Below, piece after piece: positions 42,808 to 51,921 of a stretch of 64,000 nt of DNA. The DNA is from Methylosinus sp. Sm6. GTDB lineage: Bacteria; Pseudomonadota; Alphaproteobacteria; Rhizobiales; Beijerinckiaceae. Made by a program: the position numbers and the translations under genes. The notes under the pieces are model-generated. The model worked only from the letters and a program-made list of their open reading frames with translations, was not told the origin of the DNA and did no database searches. The stretch spans positions 1 to 64,000 of the forward strand of contig NZ_JAINDZ010000018.1 of the NCBI RefSeq assembly GCF_019802345.1. The letters are read 5' to 3'. Positions within the stretch are counted from its first letter, which is position 1; each line of letters opens with the position of its first letter.

Positions 42808-44148
42808 TCAGCCCTGCGCGCCGGCCTGCTGCAGACGATCCGCGACCTCGCGGAACGGATCCATGCTCGGCGGCGATTGCGGCGACTGGCAGACGGCCTC
42901 GTAGAGCTTGGGCACGAGCTGCACCGCCTGGTCGAGCTCCGGGTCGCTCCCCTTCTGATAGCCGCCGAGCATGCGCAGGTCGCGCGTGTCCTCGAAGCGC
43001 GACACCAGCGCGCGCAATTTCTGCACGAGGTGCCGCTGCTCCGGCCGCCAGGCGTGATGAGCGAGACGCGAGATCGAGGTCTTGATGTCGATCGCCGGAT
43101 AGCGTCCCTGCTCGGCGATGGCGCGGTCGAGCACGATATGTCCGTCGAGCGTGCCGCGCACGCAATCGGCGATGGGATCATTGTGATTGTCGCCGTCGAC
43201 GAGAACGGAAAAAACGCCGGTGATCGTGCCCTTGCCTTCCTCGCCGGGCCCGGCGCGCTCGAGCAGGCGCGGAATATCGGCGAAGACGCTCGGCGTGTAG
43301 CCATGCGCCACCGGCGGCTCGCCGGCGGCGAGCGCCACCTCGCGCGAGGCATGGGCGAAGCGCGTCACCGAATCGACGATGAGCAGCACATTGCGGCCGA
43401 TGTCGCGAAAATATTCGGCGATCGTCGTCGCGGTGAGCGGCGCGAGCCGGCGCATCATCGGGCTCTCGTCGCCCGTCGCGACGATGGTGATGGAGTCGCG
43501 CGCATGCGTCGCCGACATCGCCTCCTCGAGGAATTCGCGCACCTCGCGGCCGCGTTCGCCGACGAGGCAGATGATCGCGAGATCGAAGCCGGGGGCGCGC
43601 GCCAGCATGCCGAGCAGAGTGGATTTGCCGACGCCCGAGCCGGCGAACACGCCGATGCGCTGGCCGGCGCAGATCGGCGTGAAGCAGTCGACCGCCTTGA
43701 CGCCGGTGCGCACCGGCGTCGTCACGCGCGCGCGCCGCATCGCCGGCGGCGCGCTCGTGTCGACCTGCAGAGCGAGGTCTCCTTCGGCCAAGGGCCCGCG
43801 ATCGTCGACGGGCCGCGCGAAGGCGTCGAGCACGCGCCCGACCCAGTCCGGATGGGGCGCGACCTCGATCGGCCCGGCGCGAAAGGCCGGCGTGTTGAGC
43901 CCGACGCGCGCGCGGTCGTCGAAGGATTTGACGATCGCGCCGTCCTTGCCGACCTTCACCACCTGGCCGAGGCGCTCGTCCCGCGGCGAGCCGAAGCGAA
44001 CGCATTCGCCGAGCTCGACGAAATCCGACAGGCCGAAGACGCGGCAATGGGACGCGGCGACTTCGGTGACGAGTCCGGAAACGCGCGCGTGATCCTTGCG
44101 CCGCTGATGGCGCTCGACCGCCTCGCGCAGACGCTGCAGACGCGACAT
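42808..44148 (-). CDS. fliI: Flagellum-specific export ATPase FliI
   Basis: 446 residues. Walker A is GSGVGKSTLLGM (about 172-183), Walker B is NVLLIVDSVTRFAHASREVA, and the F1-beta-like GERGREVREFLEEA follows the P-loop. It energises unfolding and delivery of axial proteins to the export gate. Its ATG overlaps the flgF stop by one base (TGATG). FliJ is not recognised in the window. Confidence 0.96.
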   Translation of the reverse strand: MSRLQRLREAVERHQRRKDHARVSGLVTEVAASHCRVFGLSDFVELGECVRFGSPRDERLGQVVKVGKDGAIVKSFDDRARVGLNTPAFRAGPIEVAPHPDWVGRVLDAFARPVDDRGPLAEGDLALQVDTSAPPAMRRARVTTPVRTGVKAVDCFTPICAGQRIGVFAGSGVGKSTLLGMLARAPGFDLAIICLVGERGREVREFLEEAMSATHARDSITIVATGDESPMMRRLAPLTATTIAEYFRDIGRNVLLIVDSVTRFAHASREVALAAGEPPVAHGYTPSVFADIPRLLERAGPGEEGKGTITGVFSVLVDGDNHNDPIADCVRGTLDGHIVLDRAIAEQGRYPAIDIKTSISRLAHHAWRPEQRHLVQKLRALVSRFEDTRDLRMLGGYQKGSDPELDQAVQLVPKLYEAVCQSPQSPPSMDPFREVADRLQQAGAQG

Positions 44149-44870
44149 CAGCCGCCGCCCAGCGTGCGGATCGCGTCGCGCTGCGAGCCGTCGAGCAGAT
44201 CGTTCATCGAGCTGACGCTGTCGAACGCGCGCGAGGCGGCGATGAGCTTGACCATCTCGCGAACCGGATTGACATTGGCCGCTTCGACGACCCCCTGCTC
44301 GACGCCGTTGCGCACGAAGTCGAGCGCCGCCGTCGCCGGCTTGTCGGGGATGACGCTGGCGCCCGGTCCGCGCGTCAGCTTGGCGTCATTGTCGATCATG
44401 AACAGGCCGAGCGCGCCGATCTGCCGGCCGTTCTGATTGATCATGCCGTCGCGCGAGATCATCGGCGGCCCGCCGGTGGGGTCGAGCACGACCGGCGAGT
44501 TTCCCGCATCGAGAATCGGGTAGCCGCCGACCGTCTGCAGGTCGCCGGTCTCGGTCATCTTCATGCGGCCGTCGCGCGTGTAGGCGACGCCGTCCGGCGT
44601 GCGGATGGCGAAAAAGGCTTTGCCGACGACGGCGACGTCGAAGGGATCGCCTGTTCGCTGCATGTCGCCCGCCGTGCGCGAGATGAAGTCGCGGCCCGCC
44701 GAGGCATAGGCGACGGGCTCCGCGCCCGTCTTCGCCACGACGGATTCGAAGCTGACGCCATTGGCGCGATATCCGGCAGTGGTGGCGTTGGCGATGTTGT
44801 TGGCGATCGTCTCCATGCGCTTGTCGATCGACAGTTGCGCGGAGAGCGAGACATAGAAAGCCGATTGCAT
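44148..44870 (-). CDS. flgF: Flagellar basal-body rod protein FlgF
   Basis: 240 residues. N-terminal rod motif RMETIANNIANATTAGYRAN and C-terminal GVVEAANVNPVREMVKLIAA frame the central domain (RDGRMKMTETGDLQTVGGYP). It forms part of the proximal rod. It begins a minus-strand run flgF-fliI-J-like, divergent from motA across a 157-base regulatory gap. Confidence 0.95.
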   Translation of the reverse strand: MQSAFYVSLSAQLSIDKRMETIANNIANATTAGYRANGVSFESVVAKTGAEPVAYASAGRDFISRTAGDMQRTGDPFDVAVVGKAFFAIRTPDGVAYTRDGRMKMTETGDLQTVGGYPILDAGNSPVVLDPTGGPPMISRDGMINQNGRQIGALGLFMIDNDAKLTRGPGASVIPDKPATAALDFVRNGVEQGVVEAANVNPVREMVKLIAASRAFDSVSSMNDLLDGSQRDAIRTLGGG

Positions 44871-44934
44871 GATTTGAGCAGTCCGTCGTGGCGAGGCCGC
44901 GGCGCACGCCGCATCCGCAATGCTGCAGGGGCCG

Positions 44935-44976
44935 GCTTGCGTGAGGCTGATAGGCCGATGTCAGCCTCGCGCAAGC
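44935..44976. promoter_or_regulatory. 16-bp inverted repeat between flgF and motA
   Basis: GCTTGCGTGAGGCTGA (44935-44950) and TCAGCCTCGCGCAAGC (44961-44976) are reverse complements with one mismatch, 10 bases apart. The right arm contains the CTCGCGCAAGC found 52 bases before fliF, at nearly the same distance from motA (51); the left arm faces flgF, ending 64 bases from its ATG. A -10-like TAATAC (44992-44997) follows toward motA. A plausible shared operator, or a hairpin. Confidence 0.5.
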
Positions 44977-45027
44977 GAATATACCTAATTTTAATACTGT
45001 AGACTTCCATCGGGAGAGACCGTCGTC

Positions 45028-45897
45028 ATGGGATTTTTCGTCGGCCTGATCATTACGATGGGGTGCATGTTCGGCGGCTTCGCCGCCCTCGGCGGACATC
45101 TCGTGGTGCTGTGGCAGCCGTGGGAGTTCGTGATCATCATGGGCTCGTCGCTGGGCACGTTCGTCATCGCCAATCCGACCAAGGTGATCATGGACTCCGG
45201 CAAGGCGATCGCTCAGGCGATCATGGGCAAGGGTCCCAAGCATCGCGACTATCTCGACGTGCTCGGCCTGCTGCACGCATTGATGCGCGAATTGCGCAGC
45301 AAGCCGCGCAACGAGGTCGAGGCGCATGTCGACAATCCGGCCGAGTCGAAGATCTTCACCGCCTTTCCGAAGGTGCTCGAGAACAAGGACATGACCGCGT
45401 TCATCTGCGACTATTGCCGCCTGTTCATCATCGGCAATGTCCGCACCTTCGAGATCGAGGCGCTGATGGACGAGGAGATCTCGGCGATTCGCTATGATCG
45501 GCTGAAGCCCTATCACGCGCTGACCACGGTCGGCGACGGCCTGCCGGCGCTCGGCATCGTCGCGGCGGTGCTCGGCGTCATCAAGGCGATGGGCGCGCTC
45601 GATCAGTCGCCGGAGCTGCTGGGCGGGCTCATCGGCGCCGCGATGGTCGGCACTTTTGCGGGGATCTTCGTCTCCTACGGCGTCATCACGCCGCTCGCCT
45701 TCAAGATCAAGGTGGCGCGCACCAAGGAGTGCCACCTCTATGTCATCATCAAGCAGACGCTGCTCGCCTTCATGAACGGCGCGATGCCGCAGGTGGCGGT
45801 GGAGCACGGCCGCAAGTCGATCCCCTCCTACGAGCGTCCGACCATCGACGAAGTCGAGAACGAGACGCTGTCGGGCGGCGCGGCGGAGGCTGCGTGA
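45028..45897 (+). CDS. motA: Flagellar motor stator protein MotA
   Basis: 289 residues with four membrane spans (about 3-25, 34-54, 170-190, 202-224). Family features: MGFFVGLIITMGCMFGGFAA, a cytoplasmic loop with charged residues that touch FliG (about 85-160), and the pore-lining VGDGLPALGIVAAVLGVIKA and GAAMVGTFAGIFVSYG helices. With MotB it makes the proton channel. GGGAGA lies about 9 bases before the ATG. First gene of motA-fliM-fliN-fliG-flhB. Confidence 0.96.
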   Translation: MGFFVGLIITMGCMFGGFAALGGHLVVLWQPWEFVIIMGSSLGTFVIANPTKVIMDSGKAIAQAIMGKGPKHRDYLDVLGLLHALMRELRSKPRNEVEAHVDNPAESKIFTAFPKVLENKDMTAFICDYCRLFIIGNVRTFEIEALMDEEISAIRYDRLKPYHALTTVGDGLPALGIVAAVLGVIKAMGALDQSPELLGGLIGAAMVGTFAGIFVSYGVITPLAFKIKVARTKECHLYVIIKQTLLAFMNGAMPQVAVEHGRKSIPSYERPTIDEVENETLSGGAAEAA

Positions 45898-45898
45898 C

Positions 45899-46915
45899 AT
45901 GACTGCGGGCGAAGTCGTCGACGCGTCGGCGCGCGCGTCCAAGGGCAAGCGCCTCGCGCCCGCCGCGCCGAAGAAAAAGCGCGACGACGCGCAAGAGTCG
46001 CCGGGGCTCGCGATCAGGGAGCGGCTGCTCGCCGGCGGCGGCCTGTCGCCGGATCGCCTGCCGATGCTGCGCGTCGCGCTGGACGAGACGGCTTCCGCTT
46101 TCGAGCAGGCGCTGCGCAGGCTCGGCCTTCCGTCGCCGCAGGTCGCGGTGGAGAGTCTCGTGAGCGCGCGCGCGGCCGACGCGCAGATCGCGCTCGAGGC
46201 CTATGCGCTGACCGCGACCTACGGCGGCGCCGAGCCCGACGCGCGCGTCGCCATCGGCGCCGAGCGAAAATTCGTCTTCGCCATGGTCGAGGGATTGTTC
46301 GGCGCGGACGGCTCCGAGCCTTTCTACGACGAGGAGCGCGCGCTCACTGGCGTCGAGACGCGGCTCGGCCGACTCGTTCTCGACCGTCTCGCCAAGACAT
46401 TGCAAGCCTCCTTGCTGACGGTCGCCGGCGCCGCGCCGGGGCTCGATCCTATCGAGGCGAAGCCCGAGCCCGCGGGCGCCGCGCGCCGCGGCGGCTCGAT
46501 GTTGATCTGCCGCTTGCGGCTCTCGGCCTTGGGCTGCGACAGTCAGTCGATCGTGGCGATTCCGCAGGGCGTTCTCGAACCGCTGCGCGAGGCGCTCTCC
46601 GCCGATCCTGCCGCGACCATTCAATCGGTCGATCCGCTGTGGGCGCAGCGAATGAAGGCGCGCGTCACGCAGACCGAGCTGTCGCTCGCCGCGGTGATGG
46701 AGCGGCGCGACCTGACGCTCGGCGATGTCGCGCGCTTCGAGGTCGGCCAGATCGTCGAGCTGCCGGTGACGCCGACCGGCCTCATCGCGCTCGAATGCGA
46801 GGGGCAGACGCTGTTCTGGTGCGAGATCGGGCAGAAGGACGGCGCCTACACCATCCGCATCGCGGAATTCGTCGACAAGGAGCAGGAATTCATCGACGAC
46901 ATGCTCGGCGCATGA
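45899..46915 (+). CDS. fliM: Flagellar motor switch protein FliM
   Basis: 338 residues. A basic 40-residue leader lacks an obvious CheY-binding LSQxEID motif. The CheC-like middle domain (about 65-230) is diverged, as in rhizobia, and the C-terminal SpoA domain (about 250-325: LSLAAVMERRDLTLGDVARF, FWCEIGQKDGAYTIRI) is clear. It forms the C-ring that sets rotation speed or direction. It starts one base after the motA stop. The weak N-terminal CheY motif may reflect an unusual switch input. Confidence 0.88.
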   Translation: MTAGEVVDASARASKGKRLAPAAPKKKRDDAQESPGLAIRERLLAGGGLSPDRLPMLRVALDETASAFEQALRRLGLPSPQVAVESLVSARAADAQIALEAYALTATYGGAEPDARVAIGAERKFVFAMVEGLFGADGSEPFYDEERALTGVETRLGRLVLDRLAKTLQASLLTVAGAAPGLDPIEAKPEPAGAARRGGSMLICRLRLSALGCDSQSIVAIPQGVLEPLREALSADPAATIQSVDPLWAQRMKARVTQTELSLAAVMERRDLTLGDVARFEVGQIVELPVTPTGLIALECEGQTLFWCEIGQKDGAYTIRIAEFVDKEQEFIDDMLGA

Positions 46916-46964
46916 TCGCGCCGAAGCCCGTCTCGATGGCGCGGCCATCTGGGAGAAATCGAGC

Positions 46965-47339
46965 ATGGAAGGCTCAAAGAGCGAGGAACTCGAACGACTG
47001 ATCGGCGGCGGCGGCCCGCGCATGGGCGCCGAGAGCCCGCGCGAGGAGCCGCGCGACGCGCCGGAGATGGATTCGCGCAAGCTCGAATCGATCCTGCGCA
47101 TTCCGGTCGTCATGCAGGTCATCGTCGGCTCGGTGACCATGCCGGTGTCGAATCTGATGAAGCTCGGGCGCGGCGCGGTGGTTCCGCTCGATCAGAAGAT
47201 CGGCGAGCCGGTCGACGTCGTCGTCAACGGGCGTTTGATCGCGCGCGGCGAGGTGGTCGTGGTGGAGGACGACAACACGCGTTTCGGCGTGTCGTTGACC
47301 GAGATCATCGAGCCGCGGAACGCCGAAAGGCGCATGTGA
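46965..47339 (+). CDS. fliN: Flagellar motor switch protein FliN
   Basis: 124 residues: a 40-residue acidic leader and one SpoA domain (about 42-118: ESILRIPVVMQVIVGSVTMP, LGRGAVVPLDQKIGEPVDV, NTRFGVSLTEI). It makes the base of the C-ring and docks FliH/FliI. It begins 49 bases after fliM and ends 18 bases before fliG. Confidence 0.94.
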   Translation: MEGSKSEELERLIGGGGPRMGAESPREEPRDAPEMDSRKLESILRIPVVMQVIVGSVTMPVSNLMKLGRGAVVPLDQKIGEPVDVVVNGRLIARGEVVVVEDDNTRFGVSLTEIIEPRNAERRM

Positions 47340-47357
47340 CGGCGGCGAAGGGCGGCG

Positions 47358-48380
47358 ATGACGAGCGCAATGATCACAGAGCCGACACGCGTGCTCAACG
47401 GTCCGGAAAAGGTGGCCGCGCTGCTGCTGTCCGTCGACAAATTCGTCGCGCAGCGCGTGCTGAAGCATTTCGATCAGAACGAGCTGCGGCAGATCACCAA
47501 ATTCGCCGCCGGGCTCGGCTCGGTGCCGGCGAGCGCGATCGAGCCGCTGATCGACGAGTTCATGAATGAGCTCGCCAATGGCGGCGGCGATCTGCGCGGC
47601 ACCGCGGGCGAAGCGGAGCAGCTCATCACCGGCGTCGTGTCGCCCGAGCAGGTCGCGGAGATCATGTCCGAGGTCCGCGGCAGCCCCAACGGGCTCGTGT
47701 GGGAGCGCGTCGGCTCGGCGCCCGAGGGCGCGTTCACGGAGTATGTCGGCAAGGAGCATCCGCAGACCGCGGCCTTGATGCTCTCGCGCGTCGATCCCGC
47801 GCGCGCGGCCAAGACGCTCGGCGCGCTGCCGCAGGCGTTTCGCGACGAGGTCGTGCGCCGCATGCTGGCGACGCGCACTGTCGCGGACGAAATGCTGCGC
47901 CTGCTGGAGACGGTGCTGCAGGCGGAGCTCTTGCAGAACTCCGAGCTCACCGCCTCCGCCGCCAAGAATGCGAAGCTCGCGTCGATCATCAACAAGATGG
48001 AGCGCGATCAGGCGGAGGGCGCGCTGCGCAGCCTCTCGGAGCGGCGGCCGCGCGACGCCGAGGCGCTGAAGAGCATGCTGTTCACCTTCGAGGATGTGAC
48101 GCGACTCAATGTCCGCGCCCGCATGATCCTGTTCGACACCGTGCCGTCCGATCGGGTCGTGCTGGCTCTGCGGGGAGCCGATGTGGACATTCGCGACTTC
48201 ATCCTCGCGGCCCTCTCCTCGCGCATGCGCCGCATGGTGGAGAGCGAGCTCTCCACCGGCGCCTCGCCGCCGCGCCGCGACATTCTCGAGGCGCGCCGCC
48301 TCATCGCCGACACGGTGCTGAAGCTCGCCGAGCAGGGCAAGATCGATCTCTCGAGCCCGGCGGAGGGCGAGCCGGAGTGA
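47358..48380 (+). CDS. fliG: Flagellar motor switch protein FliG
   Basis: 340 residues with the three FliG parts: N-terminal domain binding FliF (about 8-110), middle ARM domain with the EHPQTAALMLSRVDPARAAK motif (about 130-150; EHPQ signature) and the C-terminal torque domain (about 235-330: MLFTFEDVTRLNVRARMILF, AALSSRMRRMVESEL) bearing charged residues that meet MotA. ATG 47358 has AGGGCGG just upstream; MITEP four codons later is an alternative. Rhizobial order fliM-fliN-fliG is kept. Confidence 0.95.
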   Translation: MTSAMITEPTRVLNGPEKVAALLLSVDKFVAQRVLKHFDQNELRQITKFAAGLGSVPASAIEPLIDEFMNELANGGGDLRGTAGEAEQLITGVVSPEQVAEIMSEVRGSPNGLVWERVGSAPEGAFTEYVGKEHPQTAALMLSRVDPARAAKTLGALPQAFRDEVVRRMLATRTVADEMLRLLETVLQAELLQNSELTASAAKNAKLASIINKMERDQAEGALRSLSERRPRDAEALKSMLFTFEDVTRLNVRARMILFDTVPSDRVVLALRGADVDIRDFILAALSSRMRRMVESELSTGASPPRRDILEARRLIADTVLKLAEQGKIDLSSPAEGEPE

Positions 48381-48393
48381 GCGCGGCGGCGCC

Positions 48394-49467
48394 ATGAGCG
48401 ACTCGGAAGATGACGAGTCCCGAACAGAAGAAGCGACCGAGAAAAAGATCCTCGACGCGCTGGAGCAAGGCAAGACCCCGGTCTCGCGCGACGTGGCCGT
48501 CGCCTCCATGTTCCTCGCCTTTCTGCTCTGCGTCAGCTTCGTCTTCCAGACGGTCGGCCCGCGCCTCGTCCTGGCGATGCAGCTGATGCTGGCCAATGTC
48601 GGCCAATTCTCGCTCGCCAACGGCGCCGACGCCTTCATGCAGTCGCGCGCGGTCGCCGAGGAGGTCGGCCGCTTTCTCGCGCCGACATTGGCCATATTCA
48701 TGGTCGCAGGCCTGCTCGCCGCGGCTGTGCAGGGCGCGCCGCGCGTCGTGTTCAAGCGCATCGAGCTCGACGCCTCGCGCATCTCGCCGCAGCAAGGGCT
48801 GAAGCGCATCTTCGGCCTTCCCGGATTGGTCGAGCTGCTGAAGGCGATCGTCAAGATCGCCGTCATCGGCGGCGGCGTCGTGTTCTCGCTGACGGTCGAC
48901 CGGGACCTCATCTTCGACGCGATGCGAATGGAGCCGGCGCAGCTTCCGTCGCTGCTGCTGAAGCTGACGATTCGCCTGACCAGCGTCGTCTGCATCCCGG
49001 TGGTGCTGATCGCGCTCGCCGATCTCGCCTGGACGAAATTCAAATGGCGGCGCGACATGCGCATGAGCCGGCAGGAGCTGAAGGAGGAGATGAAGCAGTC
49101 GGAAGGCGATCCCTTCGTGAAGGCGCGCCTGCGCTCGCTGGCGCTCGAGCGTTCGCGCAAGCGCATGATGGCGCAGGTGCCGCGCGCGACGCTCGTGATC
49201 GCCAACCCGACTCACTATGCGATCGCGCTGCGCTACTCGCGCTCCGAAGGCGGCGCGCCGCTCGTCGTCGCCAAGGGCAAGGACCTCATTGCGCTCAAGA
49301 TCAGGGAAATCGCCGAGGAGCATGGCGTGCCCGTGCTGGAGCGTCCCGAGCTCGCACGCGCGATGTATAATCAGGTCGAGGTCGATCAGATGATTCCCTC
49401 GGAATTCTACCGCCCCGTCGCCGAGCTCATTCACTTCCTGACCGCTCGCGGCTCCGCCTCGCGTTGA
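48394..49467 (+). CDS. flhB: Flagellar export gate protein FlhB
   Basis: 357 residues. The N-terminal half has four membrane spans (about 33-200). The cytoplasmic autocleavage site is Asn271-Pro-Thr-His274 (NPTHYAIALRY), which sets substrate specificity together with FliK; the linker MRMSRQELKEEMKQSEGDP precedes it. It lies 13 bases after fliG. The export-gate partners FlhA and FliPQR are not in the window. Confidence 0.96.
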   Translation: MSDSEDDESRTEEATEKKILDALEQGKTPVSRDVAVASMFLAFLLCVSFVFQTVGPRLVLAMQLMLANVGQFSLANGADAFMQSRAVAEEVGRFLAPTLAIFMVAGLLAAAVQGAPRVVFKRIELDASRISPQQGLKRIFGLPGLVELLKAIVKIAVIGGGVVFSLTVDRDLIFDAMRMEPAQLPSLLLKLTIRLTSVVCIPVVLIALADLAWTKFKWRRDMRMSRQELKEEMKQSEGDPFVKARLRSLALERSRKRMMAQVPRATLVIANPTHYAIALRYSRSEGGAPLVVAKGKDLIALKIREIAEEHGVPVLERPELARAMYNQVEVDQMIPSEFYRPVAELIHFLTARGSASR

Positions 49468-49538
49468 CGCGCGGCGCGCTCCAGCCTGACACAAGACGCC
49501 GCCCGTAGGACAGACGCGACAGGATCATGTGAGGTTCC

Positions 49539-49922
49539 ATGGTCGAGCCCGTCTATCTCTTCGATCTCGTCGATCGCCAACGCGCCTATCTCACGGCGCG
49601 CCAGGCGCTCGTCGCGCAGAATATCGCCAACGCCAATACTCCCGGCTATCGCGCCGTCGATCTCGCGCCCTTCTCCAAGGCGCTGGACCAGAGCGCGATG
49701 CAGCTCGCCGAGACGAACAGCCTCCACCTGCAGAACGCCGCCTTCGATCCCAGATCCGGCGATCCGCAGGAGCGAACCGCCTGGGAGACCACGGTGTCCG
49801 GCAATTCGGTCAGCCTCGAACAGGAGATGATCAAGGGTGGTGAGATCCGCGGGGCCTTCTCGGTCGACACCGCCATTCTGAAGGCCTTCCACGGAATGTG
49901 GATGGCGACATTGAAGGGATAG
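49539..49922 (+). CDS. flgB: Flagellar basal-body rod protein FlgB
   Basis: 127 residues, usual size. The rod motif [20 protein letters not shown] (about 23-42) and the C-terminal helix are present. It forms the proximal rod. GAGG lies close before the ATG. It starts the flgB-flgC-fliE-flgG-flgA-flgI run, 71 bases after flhB; that gap contains GCCTGACACAAG, a weak relative of the fliF/motA upstream element. Confidence 0.92.
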   Translation: MVEPVYLFDLVDRQRAYLTARQALVAQNIANANTPGYRAVDLAPFSKALDQSAMQLAETNSLHLQNAAFDPRSGDPQERTAWETTVSGNSVSLEQEMIKGGEIRGAFSVDTAILKAFHGMWMATLKG

Positions 49923-49926
49923 CGAG

Positions 49927-50346
49927 ATGGATCCGCTCCAGGCCTCGATGAAGATCGCCGGCTCCGGCCTCGCAGCGCAATCGGCGCGCTTGCGCGTCGT
50001 CGCCGAAAACATGGCCAATGCGCAGTCGGTCGCCAAGACCGCCGGCGCCAATCCCTATTCGCGCAAGACGGTCAGCTTTCAGAGCGAGATCGATCGCGCC
50101 TCCGGCGCGTCGCTGGTCCAGCTCGGCTCCGTCGGCGTCGACCGCGCGCCCTTCCGCATCGAGCACGATCCGGGCAATCCCGCCGCCGACGCCGACGGCA
50201 ATGTGAAATATCCCAACGTCAATCTGCTGACCGAAGTCGCGGATATGCGCGAGGCCAATCGATCTTACGAGGCCAATCTGCAGGTGATGAAGCAGACGCG
50301 CGAGCTGTTCTCGATGACCATCGATCTGCTGAAGGGAAGCCAATGA
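49927..50346 (+). CDS. flgC: Flagellar basal-body rod protein FlgC
   Basis: 139 residues. The rod signature appears as [20 protein letters not shown] with NPYSRKTV, and the C-terminal [20 protein letters not shown]. It forms the proximal rod with FlgB and FlgF. It starts 4 bases after flgB and its stop overlaps the fliE start by 4 bases. Confidence 0.95.
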   Translation: MDPLQASMKIAGSGLAAQSARLRVVAENMANAQSVAKTAGANPYSRKTVSFQSEIDRASGASLVQLGSVGVDRAPFRIEHDPGNPAADADGNVKYPNVNLLTEVADMREANRSYEANLQVMKQTRELFSMTIDLLKGSQ

Positions 50347-50666
50347 TTCCGCTCGTTCCCGGCATCGTCTCCTCCGTCGCGGCCGATATCGGCGTCTCGG
50401 CGCTCCAGGGCGTCACGGGCAAGGCCACGGTCGCTCCCAAGGTCGAAGGCCCGTCCTTCTCCGAAGTGCTGGGGCAGCTGACGACGGATGTCGTCGACAC
50501 GCTCAAATCCAGCGAGGCGACGTCGATCGCCTCGGTGCAGGGCAAGGCCTCGGTGCAGCAGGTCGTCGATCAGGTGATGGCCGCCGAGCGCACCTTGCAG
50601 ACCGCCATCGCCGTGCGCGACAAGGCGGTCGGCGCCTATCAGGAAATCAGCCGAATGACGATCTGA
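50343..50666 (+). CDS. fliE: Flagellar hook-basal body protein FliE
   Basis: 107 residues, the normal length. The conserved part is [20 protein letters not shown] through [20 protein letters not shown] and the terminal [13 protein letters not shown]. It joins the MS ring to the rod. Translation is coupled to flgC by an ATGA overlap. Confidence 0.94.
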   Translation: MIPLVPGIVSSVAADIGVSALQGVTGKATVAPKVEGPSFSEVLGQLTTDVVDTLKSSEATSIASVQGKASVQQVVDQVMAAERTLQTAIAVRDKAVGAYQEISRMTI

Positions 50667-50683
50667 GAAGGACGAGAGAGATC

Positions 50684-51472
50684 ATGAGGGCGCTTGCGAT
50701 CGCCGCGACGGGCATGAACGCCCAGCAGCAGAATATCGAAGTCATCTCCAACAACATCGCCAACATCAACACGACGGCGTTCAAGCGCTCGCGCGCGGAG
50801 TTCACCGATCTCCTCTATCAGGCGGACCGCCTGCAAGGCGTCTCCAACCGCGGCCGCGACGCCACCGTTCCCGAGGGCTCGCAGACCGGCCTCGGCGTGC
50901 GTCTCGCCGCCATTCGCAGCCTGCAGACGCAGGGCCCGCTCACGCAGACCGGCAATGAGCTCGATCTCGCGCTCAACGGGCGCGGCTGGTTTCAGATCAC
51001 CGGGCCGGACAGCGAGACGCTCTACACGCGCTCTGGCTCGTTCAGCACCAACGCCAACGGGCAATTGGTAACCGGCGACGGCTATCTGGTGACGCCGGCG
51101 ATCGTGATTCCGAACAATGCGGTCAGCATCTCGATCAACCAGTCGGGCGTGGTCTCGGCGACCATCGGCGGACAGACGCAGCCGCAGCAGCTCGGGCAAT
51201 TGACCATCGCCAATTTCGCCAATGAGGCGGGCCTCGAGGCGCTCGGCGGCAATCTGTTCCGTCAGACGCTGGCGTCGGGCGCGCCCGTCGTCGGCGTGCC
51301 GGGCGATCCGGGCTATGGCGTCGTCAGCCAGAAATATCTCGAGAGCTCCAATGTCGATTCGGTCAAGGAGCTCGTCAATCTTATCGCCGCGCAGCGCGCT
51401 TTCGAGCTCAATTCCAAGGTCATCCAGGCGGTCGACGAGATGGCGGGCACCATCTCCAAGGGCATCAGGTGA
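50684..51472 (+). CDS. flgG: Flagellar distal rod protein FlgG
   Basis: 262 residues. It begins [20 protein letters not shown] and has [19 protein letters not shown], the FlgG-specific [20 protein letters not shown] region and the C-terminal [20 protein letters not shown]. It makes the distal rod that crosses the peptidoglycan and outer-membrane rings. Its stop overlaps the flgA ATG (TGATG). Confidence 0.96.
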   Translation: MRALAIAATGMNAQQQNIEVISNNIANINTTAFKRSRAEFTDLLYQADRLQGVSNRGRDATVPEGSQTGLGVRLAAIRSLQTQGPLTQTGNELDLALNGRGWFQITGPDSETLYTRSGSFSTNANGQLVTGDGYLVTPAIVIPNNAVSISINQSGVVSATIGGQTQPQQLGQLTIANFANEAGLEALGGNLFRQTLASGAPVVGVPGDPGYGVVSQKYLESSNVDSVKELVNLIAAQRAFELNSKVIQAVDEMAGTISKGIR

Positions 51473-51921
51473 TGCGCGCGCTCGCGATCGTCCTCGTCGC
51501 GGGGAGCCTCGCCGGTTCGGCCGCGGCGTTGGCGCAGGAGCGTCTGCTGCCGACGCCGGTCGCGGTGATCTATCCGGGAGAGGTGATCCGCGAGTCGATG
51601 ATCGCGGAGCGTTCCTTCCGCGGCGGCGGCGATGGCGCGGTCGTCGATTCGAAGAGCGCGCTCATCGGCAAGGTCGCGCGGCGCACGCTGCTGCCGGATC
51701 GGCCGGTCCCGACCTTCGCCGTCGATTCGCCGAGGGTCATCGTGGTCAATGCGCAGGTGAAGATCGTGTTCGAGGAAGCGGGGCTGGTGATCGTCACCTA
51801 TGGCGCGGCGCTGCAGCCGGGCGGGGTCGGCGATCTCATTCGCGTGCGCAATCAGGACAGCGGCCTCGTCGTCACCGGCCGCGTGCAGTCCGACGGATCG
51901 GTGCGGGTGAGCGAGGGATGA
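51472..51921 (+). CDS. flgA: Flagella basal-body P-ring formation protein FlgA
   Basis: 149 residues with a signal peptide ([20 protein letters not shown]). The SAF-like domain (about 27-90: LLPTPVAVIYPGEVIRESMI, IGKVARRTLLPDRPV) and the C-terminal domain (GLVIVTYGAALQPGGVGDLI, RVRNQDSG) identify FlgA, the periplasmic chaperone of FlgI. A GTG one codon earlier (51469) is an alternative start. Its stop overlaps flgI by four bases, coupling chaperone to client. Confidence 0.92.
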   Translation: MRALAIVLVAGSLAGSAAALAQERLLPTPVAVIYPGEVIRESMIAERSFRGGGDGAVVDSKSALIGKVARRTLLPDRPVPTFAVDSPRVIVVNAQVKIVFEEAGLVIVTYGAALQPGGVGDLIRVRNQDSGLVVTGRVQSDGSVRVSEG

